Below, in pieces: positions 8,974 to 19,310 of a DNA stretch of 64,000 nt (its first letter is position 1; each line of letters opens with the position of its first letter). A program made the translations under genes and the position numbers. Under the pieces are notes generated by a model. It saw only the letters and a program-made list of their open reading frames with translations. It searched no databases and was not told the DNA's origin. The stretch is from Streptomyces ferrugineus (GTDB lineage Bacteria; Actinomycetota; Actinomycetes; Streptomycetales; Streptomycetaceae): NCBI RefSeq assembly GCF_015160855.1, contig NZ_CP063373.1, forward strand, positions 8,221,001 to 8,285,000, read 5' to 3'.

Positions 8974-10083
8974 TCAGTGGACGCGGGTGCCCGGCGCGGG
9001 CGCGGGCTCGGGTGCGGATGCCGGTTCGCCGAGGACCGGGGCCCAGGGGAACGGCGGGTCGGGGATGTCGCGGCGTAGAACGGGGGCGATGTCGGACTGG
9101 AAGAGTTCGAGCGAGGCACGGTGCTGGGCCTGGGTGAGCCCGCCTGCGTCGGCGTGCATGTGGAGCACGCTGTGGCCGAACTGCTCGTGGTAACGGTGCA
9201 CTTTGTCGATGACCTGCTGAGGGCTGCCGATCAGCGCCGAGCTGCGTTCGACGAAGTCCTCCAGGGTGGCGAACACCGGCTCGACGCCCAGCCGTTTCTG
9301 GAACGCGAGATAGCCCTCGAACACCGGCCGGTATGCGGCGATCGCTTCCTGCGAGGTGCGGGCCGCGTAATAGCCGGCCGTCCCCGCGCCGACAACGGCC
9401 TGAGCCGGGTCGCGGCCGTAGTGCTCCCACCGCTCCCGGTAATGGCGGACGAGTTCGGCGTACGGCTCTATCGGGTGGGTGACGTTGGCCGAGAAGAGCG
9501 GATCTCCGTAGCGGGCGGCGAGGTCGACCGACTCCCGGCTGGTCGCGCTGCCGTGCCAGACCCGGATGGGCTGCTGGAGCGGCCTCGGCCACACCTCGGC
9601 CTCGGTCAGCTGGGGGCGGAAGCGCGGGGAGGCGCTCACCCTGTCCTGCCGCCAGATCCGGCGGAACAGCTCGTAGCTCTCGGCATTGCGGTCCCACTGG
9701 TCCTCGGGAGCGACGTGGAACAGCTCGCGCTGGGCGGCGCCGTTGCCCTTGCCGATGATCAGGTCGAGACGGCCCGCGGACAGGTGGTCCAGAGTCGCGT
9801 AGTCCTCGTACGCGCGTACCGGGTCGAGCAGGCTGAGGGTGGTGACGGCGGTGAAGAGCCGGATCCGGGAGGTGAGCGCGGCGATGTGGCTGAGCACGAC
9901 CGGTGGCGAGGAGGAGATGAACGGCCGCTCGTGGCGTTCACCGACGCCGAAGCCGTCGAATCCGAGTTCCTCGGCCAGCAGCGCGTTGTCGATCACCTCG
10001 CGGAAGCGCTCGCTGGTGGACTTCTGGACCCCGGTCACCGGATCCGGGGCGTGCACGATGAGGGTGATGGCCAGGAACTTCAC
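8974..10083 (-). CDS. LLM-class flavin-dependent oxidoreductase
   Basis: 369 residues, GTG start at 10083 ([18 protein letters not shown]). Luciferase-like features: [20 protein letters not shown], then the flavin-pocket segment [28 protein letters not shown], then [16 protein letters not shown]. The C-terminus is rich in Pro/Ala. It is first of a two-gene unit with the monooxygenase at 7826-8953, 240 bases downstream of a Cys-containing leader peptide and its hairpin. A reductase must supply FMNH2; the SsuE-type gene at 13207-13764 is the nearest candidate. Confidence 0.88.
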   Translation of the reverse strand: MKFLAITLIVHAPDPVTGVQKSTSERFREVIDNALLAEELGFDGFGVGERHERPFISSSPPVVLSHIAALTSRIRLFTAVTTLSLLDPVRAYEDYATLDHLSAGRLDLIIGKGNGAAQRELFHVAPEDQWDRNAESYELFRRIWRQDRVSASPRFRPQLTEAEVWPRPLQQPIRVWHGSATSRESVDLAARYGDPLFSANVTHPIEPYAELVRHYRERWEHYGRDPAQAVVGAGTAGYYAARTSQEAIAAYRPVFEGYLAFQKRLGVEPVFATLEDFVERSSALIGSPQQVIDKVHRYHEQFGHSVLHMHADAGGLTQAQHRASLELFQSDIAPVLRRDIPDPPFPWAPVLGEPASAPEPAPAPGTRVH

Positions 10084-10292
10084 GGCGCCGTCCGCCGGGT
10101 CTGCGGCTGCGCGCGTGTGTCGGGGTGTGCGCCCGGCTCGCGCCATGCGGCTGGGTGCTGGCCTGCGCCGTCCAGCGCGACGGCGAGGTGAAGAGGGGGA
10201 AGTGCGGACACGAACAGGGTGCCTTCCTGGTCGACCGTTTGTGATCACCGGTCCTCATGCGGAGGGCTCGGCGGCAGCGAGCGCAGCGAGAT

Positions 10293-10319
10293 GGGGGTCC
10301 CCCGGCCGAAGGCTGGGGG
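10293..10319 (-). promoter_or_regulatory. Hairpin after leader peptide (possible attenuator)
   Basis: CCCCCGGCC-gaa-GGCTGGGGG with a competing GGGGG immediately before it, 4 bases beyond the leader stop on the minus strand. The position between leader and LLM genes suits an attenuator or anti-attenuator. However, similar GC hairpins occur widely in Streptomyces intergenic DNA. Confidence 0.4.
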
Positions 10320-10323
10320 AGGG

Positions 10324-10452
10324 TCAGGAACGACAGAGCGCACCGGCCACCCGTTGCAGATCGATGTGGGGCCGGAAGTACAAGCGGACGCAGCCGCGTG
10401 CGGCGAGAACCTTCTCGGGCCGGACAAGGCCGCTGGGAACGGGTGACTTCAT
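10324..10452 (-). CDS. Putative sulfur-operon leader peptide
   Basis: A 42-residue reading frame from ATG 10452 ending LYFRPHIDLQRVAGALCRS. The H-I-D-L-x-R...A-x-C-R core matches five other tiny ORFs in this window, all upstream of sulfur genes. Upstream residues (MKSPVPSGLVRPEKVLAARG) are not conserved, so a later internal start is possible. A cysteine codon close to the stop would suit ribosome stalling when Cys-tRNA is scarce. It overlaps no other gene, lying between the GST-like gene and the LLM pair. Confidence 0.7.
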   Translation of the reverse strand: MKSPVPSGLVRPEKVLAARGCVRLYFRPHIDLQRVAGALCRS

Positions 10453-10464
10453 CTCAGTCGCAGG

Positions 10465-11448
10465 CTAGGCGGAGCCGGACGGACGGAGGTGGAGAGCGTA
10501 TTGCGGTTCCATGAAACCGTCCGGGTGCTCCTGGGAGGGCTGAGCGGCGCGTTCCGTGATGTGAACCGCCCAGTCCAGGATCTGCACCGCTGCCCCTGCG
10601 GCCTCCAGCCCTTGGCAGTGCGCATGGTGCCTGCGGGCGATGCCGTCCAGGTCGAGGTGGGGGCCGAAGGCCGGATGGGCGGCCAGTCGCCGTGCGTAGG
10701 CCCACAGGTGCGGATGGTCGGCGATGCGGTGGACCGCGGCGGCGTCCAGATGCTGTCGGTGCACGGTGTCGAGCTGAACCAGGGTCACCCACAACTGCAC
10801 GTCGGCGGCGGTCATTTCGTCGCCCAGGATGAAGTCCTGGAAGGCGAGCCGCCCCTCCAGTGTGCCCAGGACACGAAGCAGGGAGCTGAGGGCGGTCTGG
10901 CGCACCCCGGCGTCGGCGCCGACCTGGCCGGCGTGTTGTGCGGCTTCGTTGATGCGGTACTCGCAGAGGCGCTCGACCGCCGCGATCTCCGACGCCGTGC
11001 CGTGCGGGTACAACGCGGGCCGGTCGGAGCAGTCGGGCCGCTCGGGGCGGTCACAGCCGAAGTGCCGGGCCATGTCACGCAGGATGTCCGGGGTGTGCGT
11101 GCTGACGATCCGTCCCGTCCAGTCGTCGCTCAGCACCGGTGCCGCGGCGGGTCCGGGATGCCGGTGCGAACTGGCCTCGTACAACGGGCGCAGAGCGGAG
11201 TGTCCGCCGTCGGGGCTGTCGGGCACGGCCGGCAGCAGCGCCACCGCAAGGGTCTCTTCCAGGCCGAGCAGGCTGTGGGTGATGGCGATCCGCAGACAGT
11301 GGGGGCAGGACGGCGAGAGGTGGAGGCGGTAGCGGCGCGGCACGGCGTAGTAGCCACTGCTCGCGTCACGGCCGATCCTGCCCCGGAACGACAGCGTCGA
11401 GGGGAGGGCGGAGGGGAGGGACGGCACGGTGGTCGGTGCGGCAGGCAT
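10465..11448 (-). CDS. Glutathione S-transferase-like protein (ECM4/Xi-like)
   Basis: A 327-residue protein with the redox motif SPSCPHCLRIAITHSLLGLE, corresponding to the active cysteine region of glutathionyl-hydroquinone reductases, and an all-helical C-terminal GST domain (LEGRLAFQDFILGDEMTAADVQLWVTLVQLD). ATG 11448 is preceded by AGGGAG. Streptomycetes make mycothiol rather than glutathione, so the thiol partner may differ. A leader peptide of the sulfur family precedes it, so it is probably controlled with sulfur status. Function within sulfur scavenging is inference. Confidence 0.78.
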   Translation of the reverse strand: MPAAPTTVPSLPSALPSTLSFRGRIGRDASSGYYAVPRRYRLHLSPSCPHCLRIAITHSLLGLEETLAVALLPAVPDSPDGGHSALRPLYEASSHRHPGPAAAPVLSDDWTGRIVSTHTPDILRDMARHFGCDRPERPDCSDRPALYPHGTASEIAAVERLCEYRINEAAQHAGQVGADAGVRQTALSSLLRVLGTLEGRLAFQDFILGDEMTAADVQLWVTLVQLDTVHRQHLDAAAVHRIADHPHLWAYARRLAAHPAFGPHLDLDGIARRHHAHCQGLEAAGAAVQILDWAVHITERAAQPSQEHPDGFMEPQYALHLRPSGSA

Positions 11449-11560
11449 GGTTCTCCCTGGGTCCGGGTCCGGCTTCTGGTTCGCAGAGTGCGGCGGGCGG
11501 CGCACGTGGGGTGCCGGGCGCGCGGCGGCGTTGGCGCGTACCCATGCGCGGCGAAAGGTG

Positions 11561-11578
11561 CGGTGCCGGTGGGCACCG
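11561..11578 (-). promoter_or_regulatory. Hairpin right after leader peptide
   Basis: CGGTGCC-cacc-GGCACCG, a perfect 7-bp stem, begins 5 bases past the stop of the leader peptide read on the minus strand. It matches the placement of the hairpin at 23886-23913 and suggests a shared attenuation layout. Confidence 0.5.
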
Positions 11579-11583
11579 TCGGT

Positions 11584-11673
11584 TCAGTGCAGAGAGCCGG
11601 CCGCGCTGCAGACGCGCAGGAGATCGATGTGACGGCGGGAGGTCAGGAGGAGAGACGGCCGGCCCGCGCGCAC
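11584..11673 (-). CDS. Putative sulfur-operon leader peptide
   Basis: 29 residues from GTG 11673, containing LLLTSRRHIDLLRVCSAAGS before the stop. It matches the leader family core (R-H-I-D-L-x-R-x-x-S-A). Here the cysteine precedes SA rather than following it. An in-frame ATG pair at 11706-11709 would make it longer but would run into the palindromic operator, so the GTG is preferred. It precedes the GST-like gene. Confidence 0.72.
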   Translation of the reverse strand: MRAGRPSLLLTSRRHIDLLRVCSAAGSLH

Positions 11674-11709
11674 TGCCCTGTCGGCGGGCGACTCCGGACG
11701 CTCCATCAT

Positions 11710-11731
11710 TTCCTACCTATTCACTAGGGAA
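11710..11731 (-). promoter_or_regulatory. Near-palindromic operator, copy A
   Basis: Read on the plus strand TTCCTA-N9-TAGGGAA; flanking bases extend the dyad to ATTTCCTA/TAGGGAAT. The same element occurs at 23740-23761 and 34153-34174, each 24-40 bases before a leader peptide. It is probably a regulator site over the promoter; the Rrf2 protein encoded at 33601-34059 is a candidate binder (inference). Confidence 0.6.
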
Positions 11732-11848
11732 TCTGTAATGGAGTGTCAGTCGACATTCGAGCCTCGTCAAGAGGGCCGTCTCGCATCGCGCCTGCTGTCT
11801 CACATGGTGGGAGGACATGTGAGCGACCCTGAGGCCGAGGGGCAAGGG

Positions 11849-13018
11849 TCATCGCGGGGTTCGGGAGCCCGCGAAGGGGACCTGGGCGACCGGCACGGTG
11901 CCCGTCGCGGCGCGGAACGGGTGGGTCCACAGGCCCTGCGCCTGAAGCTTCGGCAGCACTCCCTCGCCGAACCAGTACGTCTCCTCCAGGTGCGGGTAGC
12001 CGGAGAGGATGAACTCCTCGATACCGAGGGCGTGGTACTCCTTGATCCGCTCGGCCACCTCGTCGTGGCTGCCGACCAGCGCGGTGCCCGCGCCGCCGCG
12101 CACGAGGCCGATGCCGGCCCACAGGTTGGGGTGGATCTCCAGGGACTGGCGACTGCTGCCGCCGCCGTGCAGGGCGAGCATGCGCTGCTGGCCCTCGGAC
12201 TCGCTGCGGGCGAGCCCGGCCTGCACCGACCGCACCGTCTCCGGGTCGAAGCCGTCCAGGAGCCGGTTCGCCTCCGCCCACGCCTGCCCGGAGGTGTCGC
12301 GGGTGATGACGTGCAGCCGGATGCCGAAGCGGAGGGTACGGCCCTGCTGGGCGGCCAGTCCCTTGATCCGGGCGATCTTCTCGGCGACCTGGGCGGGAGG
12401 CTCGCCCCAGGTGAGGTAGACGTCCACGTGCCGCGCGGCGACCTCACCGGCGATGGGCGAGGAGCCGCCGAAGTACACCTCGGGGACGGGATCGGGCACG
12501 CGGGCGAGCCTGGCGTCCTCGACCTGGAGGTGCTCACCGGCCAGGTCGACGGTCTGCCCCTCCCACAACCCCCGTACGACCTGCAGGAATTCGCCGGTAC
12601 GGCGGTAGCGCGCGTCCTTGTCGAGGAAGTCGCCGTAGGCGCGCTGCTCGTGGCTCTCCCCTCCCGTGACGACATTGAGCAGGAGCCGTCCGCCGGTCTG
12701 CCGCTGGAAGGTGGAGGCCATCTGGGCGGCGAGCGTGGGCGAGACGAAGCCGGGGCGGAAGGCGACCAGGAATTTGAGCCGTTCCGTGTTCTGGCTGACC
12801 ATCGCGGTGGTGAGCCAGGCGTCCTCGCACCAGGCGCCGGTGGGGGTGAGCGCGGCGGTGAAGCCGAGGTCCTCGGCGGCGCGGGCGATCTGGCTCAGGT
12901 AGGCGACCGTCGGAGGCCGGTCGCGCCCGGACTCCGTGGCGGGGGTGCCGTGGCCGCCGCCCACGACGTGGCGGCTGTCACCGTTGGTGGGCAGGAACCA
13001 GTGGAAGGTGAGGGACAC
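11849..13018 (-). CDS. ssuD: FMNH2-dependent alkanesulfonate monooxygenase
   Basis: Releases sulfite from C-S bonds of alkanesulfonates using FMNH2 and O2. The 389-residue length and motifs agree with SsuD: LTFHWFLPTNGDSRHVVGGG at the start, LVAFRPGFVSPTLAAQMAST, the mobile-loop region NVVTGGESHEQRAYGDF, and GSHDEVAERIKEYHALGIEEFILSGYPHLEE at the C-terminus. GTG start at 13018. It is the last gene of the long minus-strand sulfur operon; the SsuE-type reductase lies 188 bases upstream, forming the usual two-component pair. Confidence 0.92.
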   Translation of the reverse strand: MSLTFHWFLPTNGDSRHVVGGGHGTPATESGRDRPPTVAYLSQIARAAEDLGFTAALTPTGAWCEDAWLTTAMVSQNTERLKFLVAFRPGFVSPTLAAQMASTFQRQTGGRLLLNVVTGGESHEQRAYGDFLDKDARYRRTGEFLQVVRGLWEGQTVDLAGEHLQVEDARLARVPDPVPEVYFGGSSPIAGEVAARHVDVYLTWGEPPAQVAEKIARIKGLAAQQGRTLRFGIRLHVITRDTSGQAWAEANRLLDGFDPETVRSVQAGLARSESEGQQRMLALHGGGSSRQSLEIHPNLWAGIGLVRGGAGTALVGSHDEVAERIKEYHALGIEEFILSGYPHLEETYWFGEGVLPKLQAQGLWTHPFRAATGTVPVAQVPFAGSRTPR

Positions 13019-13206
13019 GTCGGGCGCTCCGATCAGAGGTGTTCTCAGCGTTCGTCAGCGTTCGTCAGAGGGGGTGGCAGTGCCGGGGCGGCGCGGACTC
13101 CGTTTGCTGTGGGGTCCGCTGACGGCTGCTTGGACTCCTTGGGGTCCGCTGCCGGCGCGGCTCGTGGAGAGAGCCTCGGTGGCGTCGGCGATCACGGTCG
13201 CGGCGC

Positions 13207-13764
13207 TCACCCGGTGGCCACCAGCAGCGTCGTACGGCCGCCCAGCGCGGCGGAGAACTGGTCCGTGACCTGGGCCAGGGCCTCGGCCGAAGCCGGCGCA
13301 ACGGTCAGCGCGCCGTCGTCGCCCACCGTGATGTCCTTGTCGAGCGTGAACCAGCCCGGCGTGATGTGGGCGGGGCCCATGGAGGCGAGCACCGGGCGCA
13401 GGGCGTAGTCGATGGCCAGGACGTGGGCGGTGGTGCCGCCGGTGGCCAGCGGGAGGACCGTCTTGCCCGTCAGGGCGTACTGCGGCAGCAGGTCGAGCAG
13501 CGACTTCAGCAGCCCGGAGTAGGCGGCCTTGTAGACGGGGGTACCGATCACGACGCCGTCCGCCTGCTCGAACAGGGCGGTGGTCCGGGCGATCGCCGGG
13601 TGCCGGAAGTCGGCTCCGAGCAGCGCCTCGGCGGGGAGCGTGCGGACGTCCAGCGGGATCACGTCGTGCCCCTGTGCGGTGAGCCGGGCGTCGAGGTAGC
13701 GCAGCAGCCGTGCGGTGCGGGAGGTGACGGAGGGGCTTCCGGAGACGGACAGGATGGTGGCCAT
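13207..13764 (-). CDS. ssuE: NADPH-dependent FMN reductase (SsuE type)
   Basis: Flavodoxin-fold reductase of 185 residues that would supply FMNH2 to SsuD and the other LLM enzymes here. It begins MATILSVSGSPSVTSRTARL (phosphate loop) and has GVVIGTPVYKAAYSGLLKSLLDLLP and PLATGGTTAHVLAIDYALRPVL, the segments surrounding the SsuE tetramer interface. The ATG at 13764 has AGG upstream. It lies within the long minus-strand operon; 188 bases between it and ssuD show no gene, only a short repeat of CAGCGTTCGT. Confidence 0.92.
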   Translation of the reverse strand: MATILSVSGSPSVTSRTARLLRYLDARLTAQGHDVIPLDVRTLPAEALLGADFRHPAIARTTALFEQADGVVIGTPVYKAAYSGLLKSLLDLLPQYALTGKTVLPLATGGTTAHVLAIDYALRPVLASMGPAHITPGWFTLDKDITVGDDGALTVAPASAEALAQVTDQFSAALGGRTTLLVATG

Positions 13765-13856
13765 GGGAGGACCTTTCAGTTCTTCGTTTCGCGATGCGGG
13801 TGTCGGTCAGGCGTGGACGGCTACGGGCTCGGAACCGGGCTCCTGGGATTGGAGGT

Positions 13857-15188
13857 TCACTCCTCCCTCCCCGGGTGTGGCGTGGGCAGTTGGAGGTGGT
13901 GGCGCAGGGTGGTGCCCTCGTACTCGGTGCGGAACACGCCGCGTTCCTGAAGCAGCGGGACGACCCGGTCGACGAACTCGTCCAGGCCGCCCGGGGTGAG
14001 GTGCGGTACGAGGATGAAGCCGTCGGCGGCGTCGGTCTGCACGTACTCGTCGAGGGCGGCAGCGACCGAGGCCGGGGTGCCGATGAAGGACTGCCGGGCG
14101 GTCTGCTCGATGGCCAGCTCGCGGATGGACAGCTTCTTCTCTTCGGCGAGAGCCCTCCACCGTGCCGCGACGCCGAACCGGTCGCCCGCGTGGGCCCAGC
14201 CCTGGACCACGTCGCTGTCCGGCACCGGGTCGATGTCGGGCACCGGCCCGTCGGGGTCGTACGCGGACAGGTCGCGGCCCCAGACGTTCTCCAGGAACGC
14301 GATGGCCGTCTGTGGGCTCACCTGCTGGCGGCGGATGTGCGTGGCGCGCTCCTGTGCCTCGGCGTCGGTGTCCCCCAGCACGAAGGTCACCCCGGGCATG
14401 ATCTTCAGCTCGTCGGGTGTGCGGCCGTACCGCGCCAGGCGCCGTTTGACGTCGGTGTGGAAGGCACGGCCTGGCTCCAGGGTGCCGTGGCGGCTGAAGA
14501 CGACGTCGGCGGTGCGGGCGGCGAACTCGCGCCCCTCGTCGGAGTCCCCGGCCTGGATCAGGACCGGGTGCAGCTGCGGTGAGTGCGGCAGGGTGGGGCG
14601 GGCCGTGATGTCGAACTGGGGCCCCGTGTGGCGTACGGTCCGCGGGGCGCCGCCGGGCCGCCAGGAGTTCCACAGGGCGCGGGCGACCTCGACGAACTCG
14701 GCGGCGCGGTGGTAGCGGTCGGCGCGGTCGAGGTAGCCGCCGCGGCGGAAGTTGGCGCCGGTGAAGGCGTCGGAGGTGGTCACCACGTTCCAGGCGGCGC
14801 GCCCGCCGGAGAGGTGGTCCAACGAGGCGAAGCGGCGGGCGAGTTCGTAGGGCTCGTTGAAGGTCGCGTTGACGGTGGCGGCCAGGCCGAGGTGCTCGGT
14901 GACGGCGGCGAGCGCGTTCAGCACGGTCAGGGATTCGGGGCGGCCGACGACGTCGAGGTCGTGGATCAGGCCCTTGCGTTCGCGTAGCCGCAGGCCCTCG
15001 GCCAGGAAGAGGAAGTCGAACCTGCCGCGCTCCGCCGTGCGCGCGAGATGCCGGAAGGAGGAGAAGTCGATCTGGCTGCCGGAGTCCGGGTCGGACCACA
15101 CGGTGGTGTTGTTGACGCCGGGGAAGTGCGCGGCGAGGTGGATCCGCTTGCGGGGCCTGGTCGTTGCCGTCGTCGCCGGGTGCGTCAT
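13857..15188 (-). CDS. NtaA/SnaA/DszA-type FMNH2-dependent monooxygenase
   Basis: 443 residues. RIHLAAHFPGVNNTTVWSDP, then FDFLFLAEGLRLRERKG, VNATFNEPYELARRFASLDH, SGGRAAWNVVTTSDAFTGAN and VLIQAGDSDEGREFAARTAD are hallmarks of the NtaA/SnaA/DszA branch of LLM enzymes, which open C-S or C-N bonds. The ATG at 15188 overlaps the stop of the preceding LLM gene (ATGA), so both are translationally coupled. The exact sulfur substrate cannot be named. Confidence 0.9.
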   Translation of the reverse strand: MTHPATTATTRPRKRIHLAAHFPGVNNTTVWSDPDSGSQIDFSSFRHLARTAERGRFDFLFLAEGLRLRERKGLIHDLDVVGRPESLTVLNALAAVTEHLGLAATVNATFNEPYELARRFASLDHLSGGRAAWNVVTTSDAFTGANFRRGGYLDRADRYHRAAEFVEVARALWNSWRPGGAPRTVRHTGPQFDITARPTLPHSPQLHPVLIQAGDSDEGREFAARTADVVFSRHGTLEPGRAFHTDVKRRLARYGRTPDELKIMPGVTFVLGDTDAEAQERATHIRRQQVSPQTAIAFLENVWGRDLSAYDPDGPVPDIDPVPDSDVVQGWAHAGDRFGVAARWRALAEEKKLSIRELAIEQTARQSFIGTPASVAAALDEYVQTDAADGFILVPHLTPGGLDEFVDRVVPLLQERGVFRTEYEGTTLRHHLQLPTPHPGREE

Positions 15189-16309
15189 CGGGCCGGCTCC
15201 GTCTCTCGCCTGCGGGCGTAGCGGCTGGCGGGGCGGGGCAGGTCCAGGTGGTCGCGGAGGGTGCGGCCGGTGTAGTCGGCGCGGAACAGGCCGCGCTCGC
15301 GCAGCTGCGGCACGAGGTCGTGGACCACCGTGGGCAGATCGTCGGAGGCAGAGGCCGACAGGAGGTGGAAGCCGTCGACGCCGGCGGTCGCGTGCCAGTC
15401 GGCGAGCAGTTCGGCGAGGTCCGCGGCGGCACCGGTGAAGTGCGCCTCGGCGGATGGGAGAGACCGGTGCCCGGCAGCCGGGAGGGATCCGGGCCCGGCG
15501 ACACGCCCCGTTCCACCGGTGAGATCGACCGCGACACGTACCAACACCCGCAGCGCCTCCGGGTCGCGTCCGGACTCCGCCACTCGATGCAGCAGCGCCG
15601 TGCGGGCGAGCCGGGCGGTGGTCGGCTCGTCGGCGTCCAGCAGGACGACGTCGGCGTGGCCCGCGGCCAGCTCCCACTGCCCGTCCGAGTCGTGCACGTC
15701 GAGGGCGATGGCCACGGGCGGCCTCCCCTGCGGCGGACGGGGAACGATGGCCGGCCCGCGGACGGAGAAGTGCGAGCCCTCGAAGTCGACGTAGTGGAGC
15801 CGGTCGCGGTCGATGAAGCGGCCGGTGGCGGCGTCCCGTATCTCCGCGTCGTCCTCCCAGCTGTCCCACAGCCGGGCGGCGACCTCGACGGCATCGGCCG
15901 CCTCGGCCCACAGCTCGGCCTCGGGGGTTTGAAGGCGGCGGCCCACGGCGCGGGCTTCTGCCGGGGTTGTGGAGACGTCGACCAGCCAGCCGGCCCGGCC
16001 CTCGCTGACGAAGTCCAGGGTGGCCAGGGATGTGGAGGTGTGAAACGGCTCGGTGTGCGTGGTGGTCACGGTCGGGACGAGGCCGATCCGGCTGGTCACA
16101 GGTGCGACGCGGGCTAGGACGGCCACCGCGTCGAGCCGTCCGGGGCTGTCGTCCGGTGGCGGCGCGAAGGAATCGTCGAGGGTGACGAAGTCCAGGGCGC
16201 CCTGTTCGGCGAGACCGATCAGGCCGGCCCAGTGATCGGCGGTGAGGGGTTCGGCAGGGGTATGGCTGCTGCCGTCGAGGGCGACCGAGAGGTGGAGTTG
16301 GCGGGGCAT
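15185..16309 (-). CDS. LLM-class flavin-dependent monooxygenase
   Basis: 374 residues, opening MPRQLHLSVALDGSSHTPAE from ATG 16309; GAGG lies close upstream. Family segments: LDFVTLDDSFAPPPDD, VTSRIGLVPTVTTTHTEPFH and TSLATLDFVSEGRAGWLVDV. Compared with the neighbour at 13857 the sequence is shorter and lacks the long NtaA insertions. Translationally coupled to the next gene. Together they may act on related substrates sequentially or as alternatives; this is inference from linkage. Confidence 0.86.
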   Translation of the reverse strand: MPRQLHLSVALDGSSHTPAEPLTADHWAGLIGLAEQGALDFVTLDDSFAPPPDDSPGRLDAVAVLARVAPVTSRIGLVPTVTTTHTEPFHTSTSLATLDFVSEGRAGWLVDVSTTPAEARAVGRRLQTPEAELWAEAADAVEVAARLWDSWEDDAEIRDAATGRFIDRDRLHYVDFEGSHFSVRGPAIVPRPPQGRPPVAIALDVHDSDGQWELAAGHADVVLLDADEPTTARLARTALLHRVAESGRDPEALRVLVRVAVDLTGGTGRVAGPGSLPAAGHRSLPSAEAHFTGAAADLAELLADWHATAGVDGFHLLSASASDDLPTVVHDLVPQLRERGLFRADYTGRTLRDHLDLPRPASRYARRRETEPAR

Positions 16310-16409
16310 GACCTCGAGTCCTGTGTGGAGGAGTCCTGCACGGAGGAATGGGGCGGCGGACGCTGAGGCAGGGCGCGTAAGCCGCACGGCCGCCGCGCCC
16401 CCGGATCGG

Positions 16410-17393
16410 CTACTTGTTGGTCTTCGGCAGACCGGGCGGGTTGATCTCCGACTTGGTCACGGCCTCGTCGGACAGGCCCCAGCGCCCCAGCACCTTGGCG
16501 TAACTGCCGTTCTCGATGACATGGTTGAGCGCGTCGGCGAGCGGCTTGGCGAGGCCGCTGTCCTTCTTGGTGGTGGCCGCGATGAGGCCCTGGAGGGTGG
16601 AGCCTGCGCCGGAGTAGGTGCCGACGACCTCGGTCTTGCCGGTGGTGGCCGCGTGGTAGGCGGCGGTCGGGTTGGGGCCGAGGTAGAGGTCGATGCGGCC
16701 GGACTGGAGGGCGAGGTAGGTGTCGCTGTCGTTCTGGTAGTACTTGATGTTCACCGGCTTGCGGCCGGCCTTCTCGTTCTCCTTGCTCCACTCGATGAGC
16801 AGCTTCTCCTGGTTGGTGCCGCTGCCGACGGCGACCGTCCTGCCCGCCACGTCCTCGGGTCCGGTGACCTTCAGGCCGCTGCCCTTCTTCGCCTCGAAGC
16901 CCAGGTTGTCCTCGCGGTAGGTGGCAAAGTCGTACTTCTCCTTGCGTTCCTCGGTGACGGTGATGTTGCTGAAGCCGACGTCGTACTTGGCGCTGTCCAG
17001 GCCGACGAAGATGTTCTCCCAGGAGACCGTGTTGATGTGCGCCTTGAGGCCGAGCACGTCGGCGACCAGGTAGGCGATGTCGGGCTCGACGCCGATGACG
17101 GTCTTGTTGTCGGTGGCGTAGAAGGTCAGCGGCGCGGCGGAGCCGGACGAGTCGACGATCTCCAGGGTGCCTCTCTTGCGGATCTCCTCCGGGACCTCGG
17201 CGGCTATGGAGTCGACCCTGTCCGTGGTGATGCGGTTCTGGTCGGGACTGATGTTGATTTTCGTCGTCCTGCCCGACGTGTCCGCGACCTCGGTGGTGCC
17301 GCCGTCGGAGGGGTTGCCGCAGGCGGCGAGGACGAGGGCGGTGGCGAGTCCGAGCGCGACTGCGGCGGTGCGGCGGGGGATGAGGGTGGACAC
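16410..17393 (-). CDS. ABC transporter substrate-binding lipoprotein (polar amino acid type)
   Basis: Extracellular receptor of 327 residues. Start at GTG 17393 with AAGGAG 7 bases upstream. Signal peptide AVALGLATALVLAACGN with a lipobox cysteine; then a family-3 solute-binding fold (GVEPDIAYLVADVLGLK; DVGFSNITVTEERKEKYDFA). It precedes monooxygenase genes and follows the ATPase gene at 17465, so it serves the importer encoded at 17465-19275. A second receptor at 19311-20267 gives the same importer an alternative ligand. Likely substrate: sulfur-bearing amino acids or similar (inference). Confidence 0.9.
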   Translation of the reverse strand: MSTLIPRRTAAVALGLATALVLAACGNPSDGGTTEVADTSGRTTKINISPDQNRITTDRVDSIAAEVPEEIRKRGTLEIVDSSGSAAPLTFYATDNKTVIGVEPDIAYLVADVLGLKAHINTVSWENIFVGLDSAKYDVGFSNITVTEERKEKYDFATYREDNLGFEAKKGSGLKVTGPEDVAGRTVAVGSGTNQEKLLIEWSKENEKAGRKPVNIKYYQNDSDTYLALQSGRIDLYLGPNPTAAYHAATTGKTEVVGTYSGAGSTLQGLIAATTKKDSGLAKPLADALNHVIENGSYAKVLGRWGLSDEAVTKSEINPPGLPKTNK

Positions 17394-17464
17394 GGTCGTT
17401 CTCCTTGCGTGCGAAAAGGATCTTGCGTACAAAAAAAGGGGGTGGTCGGTCGGAAGACCGGGAA

Positions 17465-18234
<770 letters not shown>

Positions 18235-18238
<4 letters not shown>

Positions 18239-19275
18239 CGGCTGTCTCCCAAGGGTCCCGGGGTCTTCAGGGGTACGACGGGCTGGTTGCGCTGGGCCGC
18301 CGCCGCACGCAAGGTGCGGATGACGCGCCGGGCGCGCTGGAGCGGGGTGGGCGGCGGGGTGCGGTTGGCGCCGCGGGCGAAATGGCGCTCCACGTAGTAC
18401 TGGGCCACCGACAGCAGGGAGGTCAGCACCACGTACCAGGCGGTGGCGACCAGCAGCAGCGGGATCACCCGGCCATTGCGGCCGTAGATGACCTGGGCCT
18501 GGTAGAACAGCTCGCCGATGGACATCACGTAGACCACCGAGGTGCCCTTGAGCAGGCCGATGATCTCGTTGCCGGCCGTGGGCAGGATGGCGCGCATGGC
18601 CTGCGGCAGCACGATCCGGCGGATCTGCCGCAGCCGCGGGATGCCCAGCGCCGCGGCGGCCTCCAACTGTCCGTGGTCGACCGAGATGACCCCGCCGCGG
18701 ACGATCTCGGCGGCGTAGGCGGCCTGGTGCAGCGAGAGCCCGATGACGGCGGCGCCGATCGTGCCGATGAGACTGTTGCTGTCGACGGACCAGAACACCG
18801 GCCCGAAGGGGATACCGACCCCCAACTCCTCGTACAGGGCACTCAGGTTGAACCAGAACACCAGCTGGACGATCATCGGGATGGACCGGAAGATCCAGAT
18901 GTAGGTCCAGGCGACGGTCTGCAGGAGCGGGCTGCGCGACAGGCGCATGAAGGCCAGGACGGTGCCGAGGAGGAAGCCGAGCACAGTGGCGTAGGCGGTG
19001 AGCTGGAGGGTCACCCACACCGCCTGGACGATCGTCTCGGACAGGACGTAGTCGCTGAAGACGCCCCACTCCCAGACCGGGTTGGTGGCCAGGCCATGCA
19101 CGAACTGGGCGACCAGCACGGTCACGGCGACGGCCGCCGCCCACCGCGCGTAGTGGCGCGCGGGGACGACCTTGAGAGATGCCGGATCGTCCGGCGCGGG
19201 CAGGGCCCCCGGGCCGGTGCCCGGGGAGGCCGCGCCCGGTGGCGCGGCGGCGGAGTCGGTGGTGAGTCCCATCAT
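18235..19275 (-). CDS. Amino acid-type ABC transporter permease
   Basis: 346-residue membrane protein with an N-terminal Ala/Pro/Gly tail, a first membrane helix near residues 45-62 and the family core from about residue 80: [20 protein letters not shown], the [15 protein letters not shown] segment of HisMQ-type permeases, and the coupling EAA loop [20 protein letters not shown]. The C-terminal tail is basic. Between its receptor (19311) and ATPase (17465) genes. Similar in sequence to the orphan permease encoded at 22656. Confidence 0.92.
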
Positions 19276-19310
19276 GGCGTTCCTGCTCGCTGGTTACTTG
19301 TGGCCGGGGG

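Noticed and set aside
8956..9697. N-terminal extension of the LLM protein at 7826
   Set aside because: The in-frame extension overlaps another LLM gene and has no family similarity; the family start is at 8953.
11673..11709. Leader peptide start at the ATG pair 11706-11709
   Set aside because: It would begin directly at the edge of operator copy A and make the peptide longer than most of its relatives; GTG 11673 fits better, although proof needs transcript mapping.
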